Shown: piece by piece, positions 24,235 to 32,553 of the stretch
How positions within the stretch are numbered: the stretch's first letter is position 1
How the letters are laid out: each line of letters opens with the position of its first letter
NCBI GenBank assembly: GCA_016720855.1
Contig: JADKJU010000003.1
Span: 124,001 to 188,000 of the forward strand
Source of the DNA: Betaproteobacteria bacterium
GTDB taxonomy: Bacteria > Pseudomonadota > Gammaproteobacteria > Burkholderiales > Usitatibacteraceae
DNA: 64,000 nucleotides
Reading direction: 5' to 3'
Notes under the pieces: model-generated
The model's database searches: none
What the model was told of the DNA's origin: nothing
What the model saw: only the letters and a program-made list of their open reading frames with translations
Made by a program: the position numbers and the translations under genes

Positions 24235-25746
24235 TCAGCCGGCGTCGCCTTCCTCGAGCGCAAGTTCCTTGCCGCGGCGCAGCGCCGGCACAACCATGGC
24301 GAGGAGAATCAGCGCGGTGACCAGGAGGAATGCGACACTGATGGGGCGGGTGAAGAAGACCGCGAAGCTGCCGTCCGACATGAGGAGTGCGCGACGGAGG
24401 TTTTCCTCGAGCATCGGTCCGAGCACGTAGCCGAGGATGAGGGGGGCCGGCTGGCAATCGAGTTTCGCGAAGACGTAGCCCAGCACGCCGACGGCCGCGC
24501 ACAGGTAGACGTCCATGGCGCTGTTGTTCAGGCTGAAGTTGCCGAGCGCGGCGAACATCAGGATGGCGGGAAACAGCCACCGGTACGGCACCTGTATGAG
24601 GCGCGCCCAGAGACCCACCAGGGGCAGGTTGAGCAGGAGGAGCAGGACGTTGCCGACGAACATGCTGGCGACGAGTCCCCAGAAGAGGTCGGGCCGGGAC
24701 GTCATCACCTGCGGGCCGGGCTGGATGCCCTGCATCGTGAGGGCGCCCAGCATCAGCGCCATGACGGCGCTCGCGGGGATGCCCAGCGTCAGGGTGGGAA
24801 TGAAGTGCGTCTGCGCCGCGGCATTGTTGGCGGCCTCCGGCGCGGCAACGCCTTCGATGGCGCCCTTGCCGAACCGCGAGGGATCCTTCGCGAGCTTCTT
24901 CTCCAGCATGTAGGCCGAGAAGGACGCCACGGAGGCGGTGATGCCCGGCAGCGCGCCGAAGAAGGAGCCCAGGGCCGTTCCGCGCAGGGTCGGCATCGTG
25001 GCGGTCTTGATGTCCGCCCAGGTTGGCATGAGGTTCTTCACATCCTTGGTGAAGACCTCCACCTTGTCGGTGCGGGCGAGGTTCTGGACAATTTCCGCGA
25101 CGGCGAAGAGGCCGACCGCGACCACCGTGAAGCCCACGCCGTCGAGCAGTTCCGCCACGCCGAAGGAGAAGCGAGGCAGACCCGAGGTGACGTCCGTGCC
25201 CACGAGGCCGAGCATCAGCCCGATCACCACCATCGCGAGGGACTTCACGAGGTCGCCATGCGCCAGCACCGCGGAGAAGACGAGGCCCATCAGCATCAGC
25301 GAGAAATACTCGGCCGCCCCGAACTCGAGCGCCCACATGCCGACCAGCGGCCCGAAAAAGGCGACCAGCACCGTCGAGATGATTCCGGCCACGAAGGAGG
25401 AAATCGCCGCGATGGCGAGTGCCGGCCCGGCGCGCCCCTGGCGCGCCATCTGGTAGCCGTCGATGGCCGTCACGGCCGAGGAGACCTCGCCGGGCATGTT
25501 GACGAGAATGGCCGTGGTCGAGCCGCCGTATTGCGCGCCGTAGAAGATGCCGGCCAGCATGATGAGGGAACTCACCGGGTCGAGGCCGAAGGTGATCGGC
25601 AGCAGCATCGCGATGGTGACCAGCGGGCCGATGCCGGGCAGGACGCCGATGAGCGTGCCGAGGAAGACGCCGACGAAGCAGTAGGTCAGGTTCTTGAGGG
25701 TGAGCGCGACACCGAAGCCCAGCGCCAGATTCGAGAGGACGTCCAA
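24235..25746 (-). CDS. tctA: TctA-type large membrane subunit of a tripartite tricarboxylate transporter
   Basis: A 503-residue protein with about 12 membrane helices. The family signature GVLPGIGPLVTIAMLLPITF is followed by FYGAQYGGSTTAILVNMPGE, and a second GALPGIT repeat starts the other half. It forms the ion-driven membrane pore that accepts ligand from TctC. It lies 3 bases after tctB in a tctC-tctB-tctA order. This is the only complete TTT membrane pair in the window, so it may serve several of the orphan Bug proteins. Confidence 0.93.
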   Translation of the reverse strand: MDVLSNLALGFGVALTLKNLTYCFVGVFLGTLIGVLPGIGPLVTIAMLLPITFGLDPVSSLIMLAGIFYGAQYGGSTTAILVNMPGEVSSAVTAIDGYQMARQGRAGPALAIAAISSFVAGIISTVLVAFFGPLVGMWALEFGAAEYFSLMLMGLVFSAVLAHGDLVKSLAMVVIGLMLGLVGTDVTSGLPRFSFGVAELLDGVGFTVVAVGLFAVAEIVQNLARTDKVEVFTKDVKNLMPTWADIKTATMPTLRGTALGSFFGALPGITASVASFSAYMLEKKLAKDPSRFGKGAIEGVAAPEAANNAAAQTHFIPTLTLGIPASAVMALMLGALTMQGIQPGPQVMTSRPDLFWGLVASMFVGNVLLLLLNLPLVGLWARLIQVPYRWLFPAILMFAALGNFSLNNSAMDVYLCAAVGVLGYVFAKLDCQPAPLILGYVLGPMLEENLRRALLMSDGSFAVFFTRPISVAFLLVTALILLAMVVPALRRGKELALEEGDAG

Positions 25747-25749
25747 GGG

Positions 25750-26211
25750 CTACTCCCCGAACTCGAAGGCGAAGAGTTCGTATGGCAGTCCCAGGCCCCA
25801 GACGAAGATGACCAGTGCCAGAAGGGTCATCGCGACGGCGAGCACCGCCACCTCGCCCCAGCGGAACTCGCGGCCGGCGTACGCACTGGAAACGATGAGC
25901 ACGACCAGCGACGCTACCAGGCCCACGTGCTCCATGAGCCACCCGAAGGCAACCAGTGACGCGGTGAGCATGACGAGCGGGTACCAGCCCCACTCGCCCT
26001 GCACCGGCTCGCCGGAGCGCAGGCCGCGGACCAGCGTAACGATGCCGAAGCCGACGAGAATCCCGCCGAGGACGCGTGGAAAGAACCCCGGCCCCATGTG
26101 CTGGACGCTCCCGAAAGGGTACGACAGCGCGATGCCGAACCCGCCTGCGCCGATCGCAATGAACAGCAATCCCGCGAGGAAGTCCTGGTTGTCGAGAAAT
26201 CTGGTCTTCAT
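25750..26211 (-). CDS. tctB: TctB-type small membrane subunit of a tripartite tricarboxylate transporter
   Basis: A 153-residue protein with four predicted membrane helices (near residues 10-28, 42-60, 82-115 and 125-145) and the GPGFFPRVLGGIL motif typical of TctB. The start follows tctC by 31 bases and the stop precedes tctA by 3. Confidence 0.9.
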   Translation of the reverse strand: MKTRFLDNQDFLAGLLFIAIGAGGFGIALSYPFGSVQHMGPGFFPRVLGGILVGFGIVTLVRGLRSGEPVQGEWGWYPLVMLTASLVAFGWLMEHVGLVASLVVLIVSSAYAGREFRWGEVAVLAVAMTLLALVIFVWGLGLPYELFAFEFGE

Positions 26212-26242
26212 GGGGCGTCCGTCCAGTTCGCCGAAAGGTCGC

Positions 26243-27214
26243 CTACTGCAACTTGATGCCGGCTTCCTTGACCACCGACGCCCACTTGTCGTGGTCGGAC
26301 TTGATCAGGGCCGCGAATTCGGCCGGACCCACGTCCACCTTCCCGTTGAGGCGTTCCTTCACGTCGGGAGCGTCCAGCACCTTGCCGACTTCGGCGTCCA
26401 GCCGGGCGATGATCGGGGCGGGCGTGCCTGCAGGCACGGCGATGCCGAACCAGGTGATGGCCTCGAAACCGGGGTAGCCCGATTCGGCGACCGTCGGCAC
26501 GTCGGGCCATTGCGGGGCGCGCTTCAGGGACGTGACGGCGATGGCGCGCAACTGGCCTGCGCTGACCTGTGCCGCGGCCGATTCGATCGAGGCGACGTAG
26601 AAGGAGGCGCGCCCGCTGATCACGTCCGGCAAGGCTTGCCCGGTGCCCTTGTAGGGGACGTGCGTGTACTTGACGCCGGCAATCTTCTGGAAATACTCCC
26701 CGGTGAGGTGCGCGACGGTCGCGTTGCCGGGGGATGCGAACAGGAGCTTGCCCGGGTTCGCCTTTGCCGCTGCGATGAGATCACCCATGGACTTGATGGG
26801 CGATTTGGCGCCCACCACGATCGCGAGCGGCACGGCGGCGATCAGCCGCACCGGCGCGAAATTCTTCACCGGGTCGTAGGGCAGCCCCGACATGATTGAA
26901 GGTGCGATGGACAGGTTGCTCGTCTGGGCAATCACGAGCGTGTAGCCATCGGGTTTCGCCTTGGACGCCGCGTCCAGGCCCACCGTACCGCCGGCGCCCG
27001 CCTTGTTCTCCACGACGACCTTCCAGCCCAGCGTCGTCGACAGCTTGTCGCTCACGATGCGGCCGAGGATGTCGGTGCCGCCACCCGGCGGGAACGGGAC
27101 GATGAGGCGGATCGGCTTGTCGGGATAGCCAGCCTGGGCCAGCGCTGCAGCGGAAAATCCAGCGGTAAGGATGACGGCGGCAACGGCCGCGGCCCGGGAT
27201 GCCCAGCGATTCAT
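26243..27214 (-). CDS. tctC: TctC solute-binding protein of the complete transporter
   Basis: A 323-residue periplasmic protein with a signal peptide ending AAALAQ before AGYPDKPI. Cleft motifs are VPFPPGGGTDILGR, ENKAGAGGTVG, ASPGNATVAHL and HVPYKGTGQALPD. Preceded by GGAGGAG 6 bases before the ATG. As the first gene of tctCBA it is the dedicated binding protein of the complete system. The divergent LysR gene starts 121 bases away and probably controls it. Confidence 0.92.
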   Translation of the reverse strand: MNRWASRAAAVAAVILTAGFSAAALAQAGYPDKPIRLIVPFPPGGGTDILGRIVSDKLSTTLGWKVVVENKAGAGGTVGLDAASKAKPDGYTLVIAQTSNLSIAPSIMSGLPYDPVKNFAPVRLIAAVPLAIVVGAKSPIKSMGDLIAAAKANPGKLLFASPGNATVAHLTGEYFQKIAGVKYTHVPYKGTGQALPDVISGRASFYVASIESAAAQVSAGQLRAIAVTSLKRAPQWPDVPTVAESGYPGFEAITWFGIAVPAGTPAPIIARLDAEVGKVLDAPDVKERLNGKVDVGPAEFAALIKSDHDKWASVVKEAGIKLQ

Positions 27215-27320
27215 GGTGACTCCTCCAGTTGCAATGCGGTTGGGTACGGCTTGCCCGGGTTATGTCCCGGGTCGGGTAGCAATCACGGATCATCGGTGAG
27301 ACAATTCATCACGTCTATTT

Positions 27321-27338
27321 CATTTTTCGTTAAAAATG
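27321..27338. promoter_or_regulatory. AT-rich palindrome over the LysR start codon
   Basis: CATTTTT-CGTT-AAAAATG is a perfect inverted repeat (7-base arms) in the 121-base divergent tctC/lysR interval, and its right arm contains the lysR ATG. It also fits the T-N11-A shape of LysR boxes. Binding there would block the regulator's own translation start or promoter. It stands out from GC-rich surroundings. Confidence 0.5.
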
Positions 27339-28262
27339 ATAAGTACAACGAATCAATTGGACTTGCGCGACCTGCGCTATTTCGAGGCCATCGCCGAAGC
27401 CGGACACCTCGGAAAAGCCGCATTGAAGCTCCACCGTTCGCAGCCAGCCCTGACGGGCTGCGTGCGGCGCCTCGAGGCCACGCTCGGCACGGCGCTCTTC
27501 GAGCGGGTGGGGCGCGGCATCCGGCTCACGGCGGCGGGCGAGGCCCTGGCGCGCCGCGCCCGGAACCTACGCGTGGTCGCCGACGACACCGTGCGCGAGA
27601 TCGGGGAGGTCGGCGCGGGCGTGGCCGGCCAGGTGCGCATCGGCGTGCTGCCGACGCTCGCGCGGTTCCTCATGCCGTCGCTGTGTCGCGTCTTCCTTCC
27701 CGAGGCGCCCGGCGTGACAGTTCGCACCATCATTGCCCAGAACGATGTTCTCGGCATGCATCTGGAGACCGGGGAGGTCGATTTCATTCTCACCATGGCC
27801 ATCAGCGCGACCGAGGACCTCGTCAACCACACCATTCTCGAAGACGAAGCCGTGGTGATCGCGAGCGCAAGCCATCCGATCCTGGAGAAAAGGAAGGTGC
27901 GCCTGCAGGACCTGCTCTCCTACCGCTGGGTGCTGGCCCCACCGTCGGTGCGCACTCGGCAGTGGATCGAGGACGTCTTCCAGCGCCGGGGGCTGCCCGG
28001 GCCCGCCGTCCAGATCGAAACCAACCTGATCCTGATGATGCCCTCGCTCATTCACCAGACGGAGCTGCTCACGTTCACCTCACGCCGGCACGTAGGCAGG
28101 GACGACGCCGGCTCGCTGCTTCGGGAGGTCCGGCTGGCGGAGACCACGATGCGGCGGCGCTTCGATGTCGTGTATCGCCGCGATGGCTATCTTTCGCCGG
28201 CCGCGCGGAAACTGATCGCCCTGCTCCGCGCCCGGGGGCGGACTCACTTCTCCACCGATTGA
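27336..28262 (+). CDS. LysR-family transcriptional regulator, probable tct regulator
   Basis: A 308-residue regulator. The winged helix-turn-helix is at about residues 10-70 (LRYFEAIAEAGHLGKAALKLHRSQPAL, with ALT in place of the usual PLS), followed by the linker helix and a periplasmic-binding-like effector domain from about 97 (GQVRIGVLPTLARFLMPSL). It is divergent from tctCBA and its downstream RraA-like and dehydrogenase genes, the classic target layout. No Shine-Dalgarno sequence is visible because the AT palindrome occupies that place. The stop is followed within 11 bases by a paired palindromic repeat that could end transcription. Confidence 0.9.
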   Translation: MISTTNQLDLRDLRYFEAIAEAGHLGKAALKLHRSQPALTGCVRRLEATLGTALFERVGRGIRLTAAGEALARRARNLRVVADDTVREIGEVGAGVAGQVRIGVLPTLARFLMPSLCRVFLPEAPGVTVRTIIAQNDVLGMHLETGEVDFILTMAISATEDLVNHTILEDEAVVIASASHPILEKRKVRLQDLLSYRWVLAPPSVRTRQWIEDVFQRRGLPGPAVQIETNLILMMPSLIHQTELLTFTSRRHVGRDDAGSLLREVRLAETTMRRRFDVVYRRDGYLSPAARKLIALLRARGRTHFSTD

Positions 28263-28272
28263 GGGAATGGAG

Positions 28273-28320
28273 AAAAGGGGACAGACCCCTTTTCGGGAAA
28301 AGGGGTCTGTCCCCTTTTTC
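28273..28320. repeat. Paired GGGGTC-type palindromes after lysR
   Basis: AAAAGGGGACAGACCCCTTTT (28273-28293) is followed after 4 bases by its exact reverse complement with extra T residues (28298-28320). The pair makes a long hairpin ending in a T tract and could act as a terminator between lysR and the dehydratase gene. It belongs to the family also seen at 4903-4973 and 50431-50458. Confidence 0.85.
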
Positions 28321-28363
28321 GGGTAGGCTTTCCGTCTCCTGCACTCGATCCGCCCGACCGAGC

Positions 28364-30097
28364 ATGTCGAACGATTCCGACCCGAAGAACGCGAAGAAAC
28401 CTCCCGCCACCGGCCTCGCCAAGGGCCTCACGAACTACGGCGACACCGGGTTCTCGCTGTTCCTGCGCAAGGCCTTCATCAAGGGCGCGGGCTACACCGA
28501 TGACGCCCTGTCGCGTCCGGTCATCGGCATCGCCAACACCGCGAGCAGCTTCAACCCGTGTCACGGCAACATGGCGCAGCTGGTCGAGGCCGTGAAGCGC
28601 GGCGTCATGCTCGCCGGCGGATTGCCGATGGACTTCCCGACCATCTCGATCCACGAGAGCTTCGCGCATCCGACGAGCATGTTCCTGCGCAACCTCATGT
28701 CGATGGACACCGAGGAGATGATCCGCGCTCAGCCCATGGATGCGGTCGTTCTGATCGGGGGATGCGACAAGACCGTGCCCGCACAGCTCATGGGCGCGGC
28801 TTCGGCCGGCGTGCCCGCCGTGCAGCTCGTCACCGGTTCCATGCTGACCGGCTCGCACGACGGCGAGCGCGTGGGCGCCTGCACCGACTGCCGCCGCTAC
28901 TGGGCGAAGTACCGCGCCGAGGAAATCGGCGAGGCCGAAATCGGCCGCGTGAACAACCAGCTCGTGGCGAGCGTCGGCACCTGCTCGGTGATGGGCACCG
29001 CGAGCACGATGGCGTGCGTGGCCGAGGCGCTGGGGATCGCACTTCCCGGCAGCGCTTCCCCGCCCGCGGTCACCGCCGACCGCATTCGCGTGGCGGAGCG
29101 TTCCGGCACCGCGGCCGTGGCGCTCGCGAAGAGCCGCCTCACTCCCGATCGCATCATCACCGCCCAGTCGGTGGAAAACGCGCTGCGCGTGCTGCTCGCC
29201 ATCGGGGGATCCACCAATGGCATCGTGCATCTCACGGCCATCGCCGGGCGCCTGGGCATTCCCGTCGATCTTGCGCGCCTGGATGCGCTGGGACGCGATA
29301 CGCCCGTGCTCGTGGACCTGAAGCCCTCCGGCCGGCACTACATGGAGGACTTCCATCACGCGGGCGGCGTGCCGGCGCTGCTGCGGGAATTGAAGCCGCT
29401 GCTGCACCTCGACGCCCTCACCGCCACCGGCCGCACGCTGGGCGAGGAGATCGAGGCGTCCGGGCCCGGGTTCAGTCAGCAGGTGATCCGGCCCCTGGCG
29501 AATCCGATTTTCGCGCAGGGCGGCATCGCGGTGCTGCGCGGCAACCTCGCGCCCGGCGGGGCGATCATCAAGCAGTCCGCCGCCGATGCGAAGCTCATGC
29601 AGCACGAGGGGCGCGCCGTGGTGTTCGAGGACGCCGCGGACATGGCGGACCGCATCGACCGCGACGATCTCGACGTGAAGGCGGACGACGTCCTCGTCCT
29701 CAAGAACATCGGCCCGAAGGGCGCGCCCGGCATGCCTGAAGCGGGCTACCTGCCCATCCCCCGGAAACTCGCGCGCGCCGGCGTGAAGGACATGGTGCGC
29801 ATTTCCGACGGGCGCATGAGCGGCACGGCGGCCGGCACCATCGTGCTGCACGTGACTCCCGAGGCCGCGCTGGGCGGGCCGCTCGCCTGGGTGCAGTCGG
29901 GCGATCGCATCCGCCTCGACGTGGCGGGCCGCTCGATCGCGCTCCTCGTCGAGGATGCGGAGCTCGCGCGCCGCCGCGCCGTCCGCCCCGTCACGACTCC
30001 CACGGCGGAACGCGGCTACCTCAAGCTATTCCTCGACACGGTCACGCAGGCCGACCAGGGAGTGGACTTCGACTTTCTGCGCGCGCCGAAGAAGTAG
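28364..30097 (+). CDS. IlvD/Edd-family sugar-acid dehydratase (arabinonate dehydratase-like)
   Basis: A 577-residue iron-sulfur dehydratase. The cluster cysteines are seen in NPCHGN, GGCDKT and GTCSVMGTAST, in the order used by the family. The insertion GACTDCRRYWAKYRAEEIG is typical of the sugar-acid branch (L-arabinonate, D-xylonate, galactonate dehydratases) and not of IlvD proper. It would convert an aldonate to its 2-keto-3-deoxy form. The start at 28364 is chosen because MSNDSDPKNAK precedes the conserved region and upstream DNA is a repeat. It neighbours the glucarate/galactarate genes 2.5 kb downstream. Confidence 0.87.
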   Translation: MSNDSDPKNAKKPPATGLAKGLTNYGDTGFSLFLRKAFIKGAGYTDDALSRPVIGIANTASSFNPCHGNMAQLVEAVKRGVMLAGGLPMDFPTISIHESFAHPTSMFLRNLMSMDTEEMIRAQPMDAVVLIGGCDKTVPAQLMGAASAGVPAVQLVTGSMLTGSHDGERVGACTDCRRYWAKYRAEEIGEAEIGRVNNQLVASVGTCSVMGTASTMACVAEALGIALPGSASPPAVTADRIRVAERSGTAAVALAKSRLTPDRIITAQSVENALRVLLAIGGSTNGIVHLTAIAGRLGIPVDLARLDALGRDTPVLVDLKPSGRHYMEDFHHAGGVPALLRELKPLLHLDALTATGRTLGEEIEASGPGFSQQVIRPLANPIFAQGGIAVLRGNLAPGGAIIKQSAADAKLMQHEGRAVVFEDAADMADRIDRDDLDVKADDVLVLKNIGPKGAPGMPEAGYLPIPRKLARAGVKDMVRISDGRMSGTAAGTIVLHVTPEAALGGPLAWVQSGDRIRLDVAGRSIALLVEDAELARRRAVRPVTTPTAERGYLKLFLDTVTQADQGVDFDFLRAPKK

Positions 30098-30103
30098 TCC
30101 GCG

Positions 30104-30147
30104 CAGCCCGCGTTGCCTACCGTCACAGCCCGCCTTGCCTACCGTCG
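30104..30147 (+). repeat. Two tandem copies of a 22-bp unit after the dehydratase gene
   Basis: The unit CAGCCCGCGTTGCCTACCGT(CA) at 30104-30125 is repeated at 30126-30147 with two changes. It fills most of the short gap between the dehydratase stop and the next ATG. Confidence 0.6.
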
Positions 30148-30176
30148 CATCCCGCCGCCTGGAGCCACGACTCCCC

Positions 30177-31346
30177 ATGTCCCGGCCCCTTCGCTTCCGA
30201 GGGATCCAGGGGCAGCCGTCGCTCACGCAATTCGTCGTGCTGTCGCTCGTCCTGCACGCGCTCTTCATCCTGATGTTCGGCAGCCCTGCCGGGGGCGCGC
30301 GGGAGGGCCGGGCGATGTGGGGCTCGTTCAACGTGACGATCCGCGGCCCGCTGCTGGATCCCGGCATCGGCCTCAGGATGGACCGCGGCGTGGACGCGCG
30401 GCTGCTGCGCCCGCTGCCTGCCGAGCGACCCCGCGAAGCACGCGAAGCAAAGGTGCCTCCCGCCCCGGCGCAACCGCAACCGGATCTCGACGCGGCCCGG
30501 GCGCAGGAAAAGCCCGTCCCGCTGCCGGAGCCGGTCGTCACGCCGGCGATCAGGCCGGTAATCGCCGAGCCCATCGCGCAGCCCATCACGCCGATCACGC
30601 CTGCGACGGCCGACCTGATGTCCGCCCCGCGCGTCGATCGCATCGCCAAACCGGTGCCGATCGTGCCGACGCCCCAGATGGACTGGACGCCTCCCGCGGC
30701 GGCCGATCCGGCCATGGCGCCGGCAGTAACCGCGCCACTCCATATCCCCGCGCCCCTGTCCGAAACATTGGCGCCGGCGAGCGTGCCCCCGATGCTCGCC
30801 CCGCCCACGATCGCGCAGCCTGTCGAAGCGCCCGTCATCCCGGCGGCCATGCCGCAGCATTCCGGAACACCCGCTGCGACTCCCGCGCTTTCATCGCCGC
30901 CGGAGATTCCGGCACGCGCACCGCGGGCTGTGCCGGTCGCGCCCTCCACGACCGCTCCCGGCGCGGCAACCGAGCGGTCCTCCCCGGAGCGCGCCGTCCC
31001 ACGCGCCGCGGATTCGCCAGCGCCGGCTGCCCGGTCGCCCGGGGACCCGGCGATCCTCGACAACCGCAAGCGACCGGATTCCAGTGCGCCTGCACCGGGC
31101 ACGGGACCGCGAATCGATCTCGATGCGGCTCGCGCGACTGCGCGCGCGGTGGCACGCGAAGGAACCGGCAATCGCGCGCTGCTGCCTTTCCCGATGCCGC
31201 CGGCCCCGGAACGCAAGACGAAGGAGCAGGCCGCCCTCGAGAAGGTGTGGAAGCCGGACTGCAAGGACGCCTACAAGGACCTGGGGCTGCTCGCGGTCAT
31301 TCCCCTGCTGGCGAACGAGGTCGGCGAGGGAAATTGCCGCTGGTAG
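30177..31346 (+). CDS. Unrecognised Pro/Ala-rich, membrane-anchored protein
   Basis: A 389-residue protein that I do not recognise as a named family. Residues 15-32 (LTQFVVLSLVLHALFILMF) form one membrane helix with a short cytoplasmic start, like TonB or TolA. About residues 80-330 are a Pro/Ala-rich spacer containing short PIxP and APxxxxP runs. The last 60 residues are more ordered (KTKEQAALEKVWKPDCKDAYKDLGLL, then LLANEVGEGNCRW), with two Cys that could form a disulfide in the periplasm. A TonB-like envelope-spanning role is suggested by the architecture only. It stands alone between the dehydratase and a convergent lysR. Confidence 0.75.
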   Translation: MSRPLRFRGIQGQPSLTQFVVLSLVLHALFILMFGSPAGGAREGRAMWGSFNVTIRGPLLDPGIGLRMDRGVDARLLRPLPAERPREAREAKVPPAPAQPQPDLDAARAQEKPVPLPEPVVTPAIRPVIAEPIAQPITPITPATADLMSAPRVDRIAKPVPIVPTPQMDWTPPAAADPAMAPAVTAPLHIPAPLSETLAPASVPPMLAPPTIAQPVEAPVIPAAMPQHSGTPAATPALSSPPEIPARAPRAVPVAPSTTAPGAATERSSPERAVPRAADSPAPAARSPGDPAILDNRKRPDSSAPAPGTGPRIDLDAARATARAVAREGTGNRALLPFPMPPAPERKTKEQAALEKVWKPDCKDAYKDLGLLAVIPLLANEVGEGNCRW

Positions 31347-31398
31347 GGCGGGCCCGGGAAATCCGACGCGGCTAACCTGTCGCGCGGCGTCCAGCCAG

Positions 31399-32295
31399 TC
31401 ACCTGCGTCCCAATCCGCGAACGCAATCGCGCGCGGTATCCAGGAATCCACGGACGAGCGGCGATTCATTCCCGGTTCGCCAGGCCACCGCCGTGGGCAC
31501 GATCGGCGGATTCGCCGCAAGCGCCCGGAAGACCACACCCCGCATCCCGATGATGCGCACGGAATCGGGCACCAGCGCCACTCCCAGGCCCGCTGACACG
31601 AGTCCGAGCACGGCGTGGGTCTGGGTCGCCTCCTGCGAGATGCGCGGGACGAACCCCGCGTCGCGGCAGAAGTTGATGATCAGGTCATGGAATATCGTCC
31701 CCGAAGTCCTCGGGAACATCACGAAGGACTCCCTGGCCAGCTTCGCGCCGGAAATCCTCTTCAGCCTGGAGAGGGGATGCCCCGCCGGAAGCGCGACGAC
31801 CATGGGCTCTTCCATGATCGTCTCGAAATCAAGAGCGACATCAGTGGCCAATGGGCGCAACAGGCCGACGTCGATATCCTCGTGTCGAAACGCCTCGAAT
31901 TGTTGCGACATGGTGAGTTCCCGCAGGTCGAGCCTGACCCCCGGAAAGCGCGCGACGAAGTCGCGCACGACGACGGGCAGGAGCGTGTACGCCGTCGCGG
32001 CAAGGAATCCCACCGTGATCTTTCCGACTTCGCCCCGATGGGCCGCGCGGGCCGATTCGACCGCCCTCGCGGTGCGCTCCATGATGCCGCGCGCTTCTTC
32101 GAGAAATACCACGCCCGCGGGTGTGAGCGACACCTGGCGGCGTGTCCTTTCGAGGAGCCGGACGCCGAGTTCGCGCTCGAGCGCCTGCAGGGCCATCGAC
32201 AACGGCGGCTGAGTCTGCCGAAGACGCCTCGCCGCACGACCGAAATGCAGTTCCTCGGCGACAACGATGAACTGCCGCAACCGGTGCAGGTTCAT
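31399..32295 (-). CDS. LysR-family regulator, probable regulator of glucarate genes
   Basis: A 298-residue regulator starting MNLHRLRQFIVVAEELHFGRAARRL, with the helix-turn-helix ending in QPPLS and an effector domain from about residue 90 (GKITVGFLAATAYTLLP). It resembles the LysR group that includes BenM/CatM-like proteins. It is divergent from gudD-garR-garD with 258 bases between, so it is the likely sensor of glucarate/galactarate or a product. The intergenic AT-rich island at 32320-32345 is the best place for its operator. Confidence 0.9.
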   Translation of the reverse strand: MNLHRLRQFIVVAEELHFGRAARRLRQTQPPLSMALQALERELGVRLLERTRRQVSLTPAGVVFLEEARGIMERTARAVESARAAHRGEVGKITVGFLAATAYTLLPVVVRDFVARFPGVRLDLRELTMSQQFEAFRHEDIDVGLLRPLATDVALDFETIMEEPMVVALPAGHPLSRLKRISGAKLARESFVMFPRTSGTIFHDLIINFCRDAGFVPRISQEATQTHAVLGLVSAGLGVALVPDSVRIIGMRGVVFRALAANPPIVPTAVAWRTGNESPLVRGFLDTARDCVRGLGRR

Positions 32296-32319
32296 TGATA
32301 TAGGGAACGAATCACAGAA

Positions 32320-32345
32320 CCTCAAATTATATATTGGACGAATTT
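32320..32345. promoter_or_regulatory. AT-rich island between lysR and gudD, likely divergent promoter/operator
   Basis: CCTCAAATTATATATTGGACG stands out in GC-rich DNA 25-50 bases upstream of lysR. Read on the minus strand it contains TATAAT (32331-32326). A LysR T-N11-A site may overlap, but I cannot fix one. No clear -35 is visible on either strand. Confidence 0.4.
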
Positions 32346-32463
32346 CGTTGGGCGTCCTAGATTCGAAGAGGAGGGACTGCGCCCCGTTCCTCGCCGAGGG
32401 GACGTGCCGCCCGCACCCGCCTGAAACCACCCGTCCCTCGCCAAAGCATGGAAAAACCGATGA

Positions 32464-32526
32464 TCCTCCAGCGACTGGCCGCGCTGGAAGAAGGTCATCG
32501 AAGCCGGGAAGATCACCCCTGACTGA
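32464..32526 (+). pseudogene. Possible 3' remnant of a Bug/TctC gene
   Basis: Twenty codons ending WPRWKKVIEAGKITPD and a stop codon resemble the C-terminal ends of Bug proteins (aromatic-x-W-x-x-V-I-x-x-A-x-I-x-x-x). An in-frame TGA stands directly upstream and the region before it has no coding match. It would be the tail of a deleted binding-protein gene just before gudD. The match is short, so chance remains possible. Confidence 0.35.
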
Positions 32527-32553
32527 TACCGCAACGATGGAAAGGAGCCTGCC

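Noticed and set aside
24805..25959. A 384-codon plus-strand frame opposite tctA/tctB
   Set aside because: Composition (Arg, His, Glu, Asp rich) is that of an antisense shadow of membrane-protein genes; the minus-strand genes have full family motifs.
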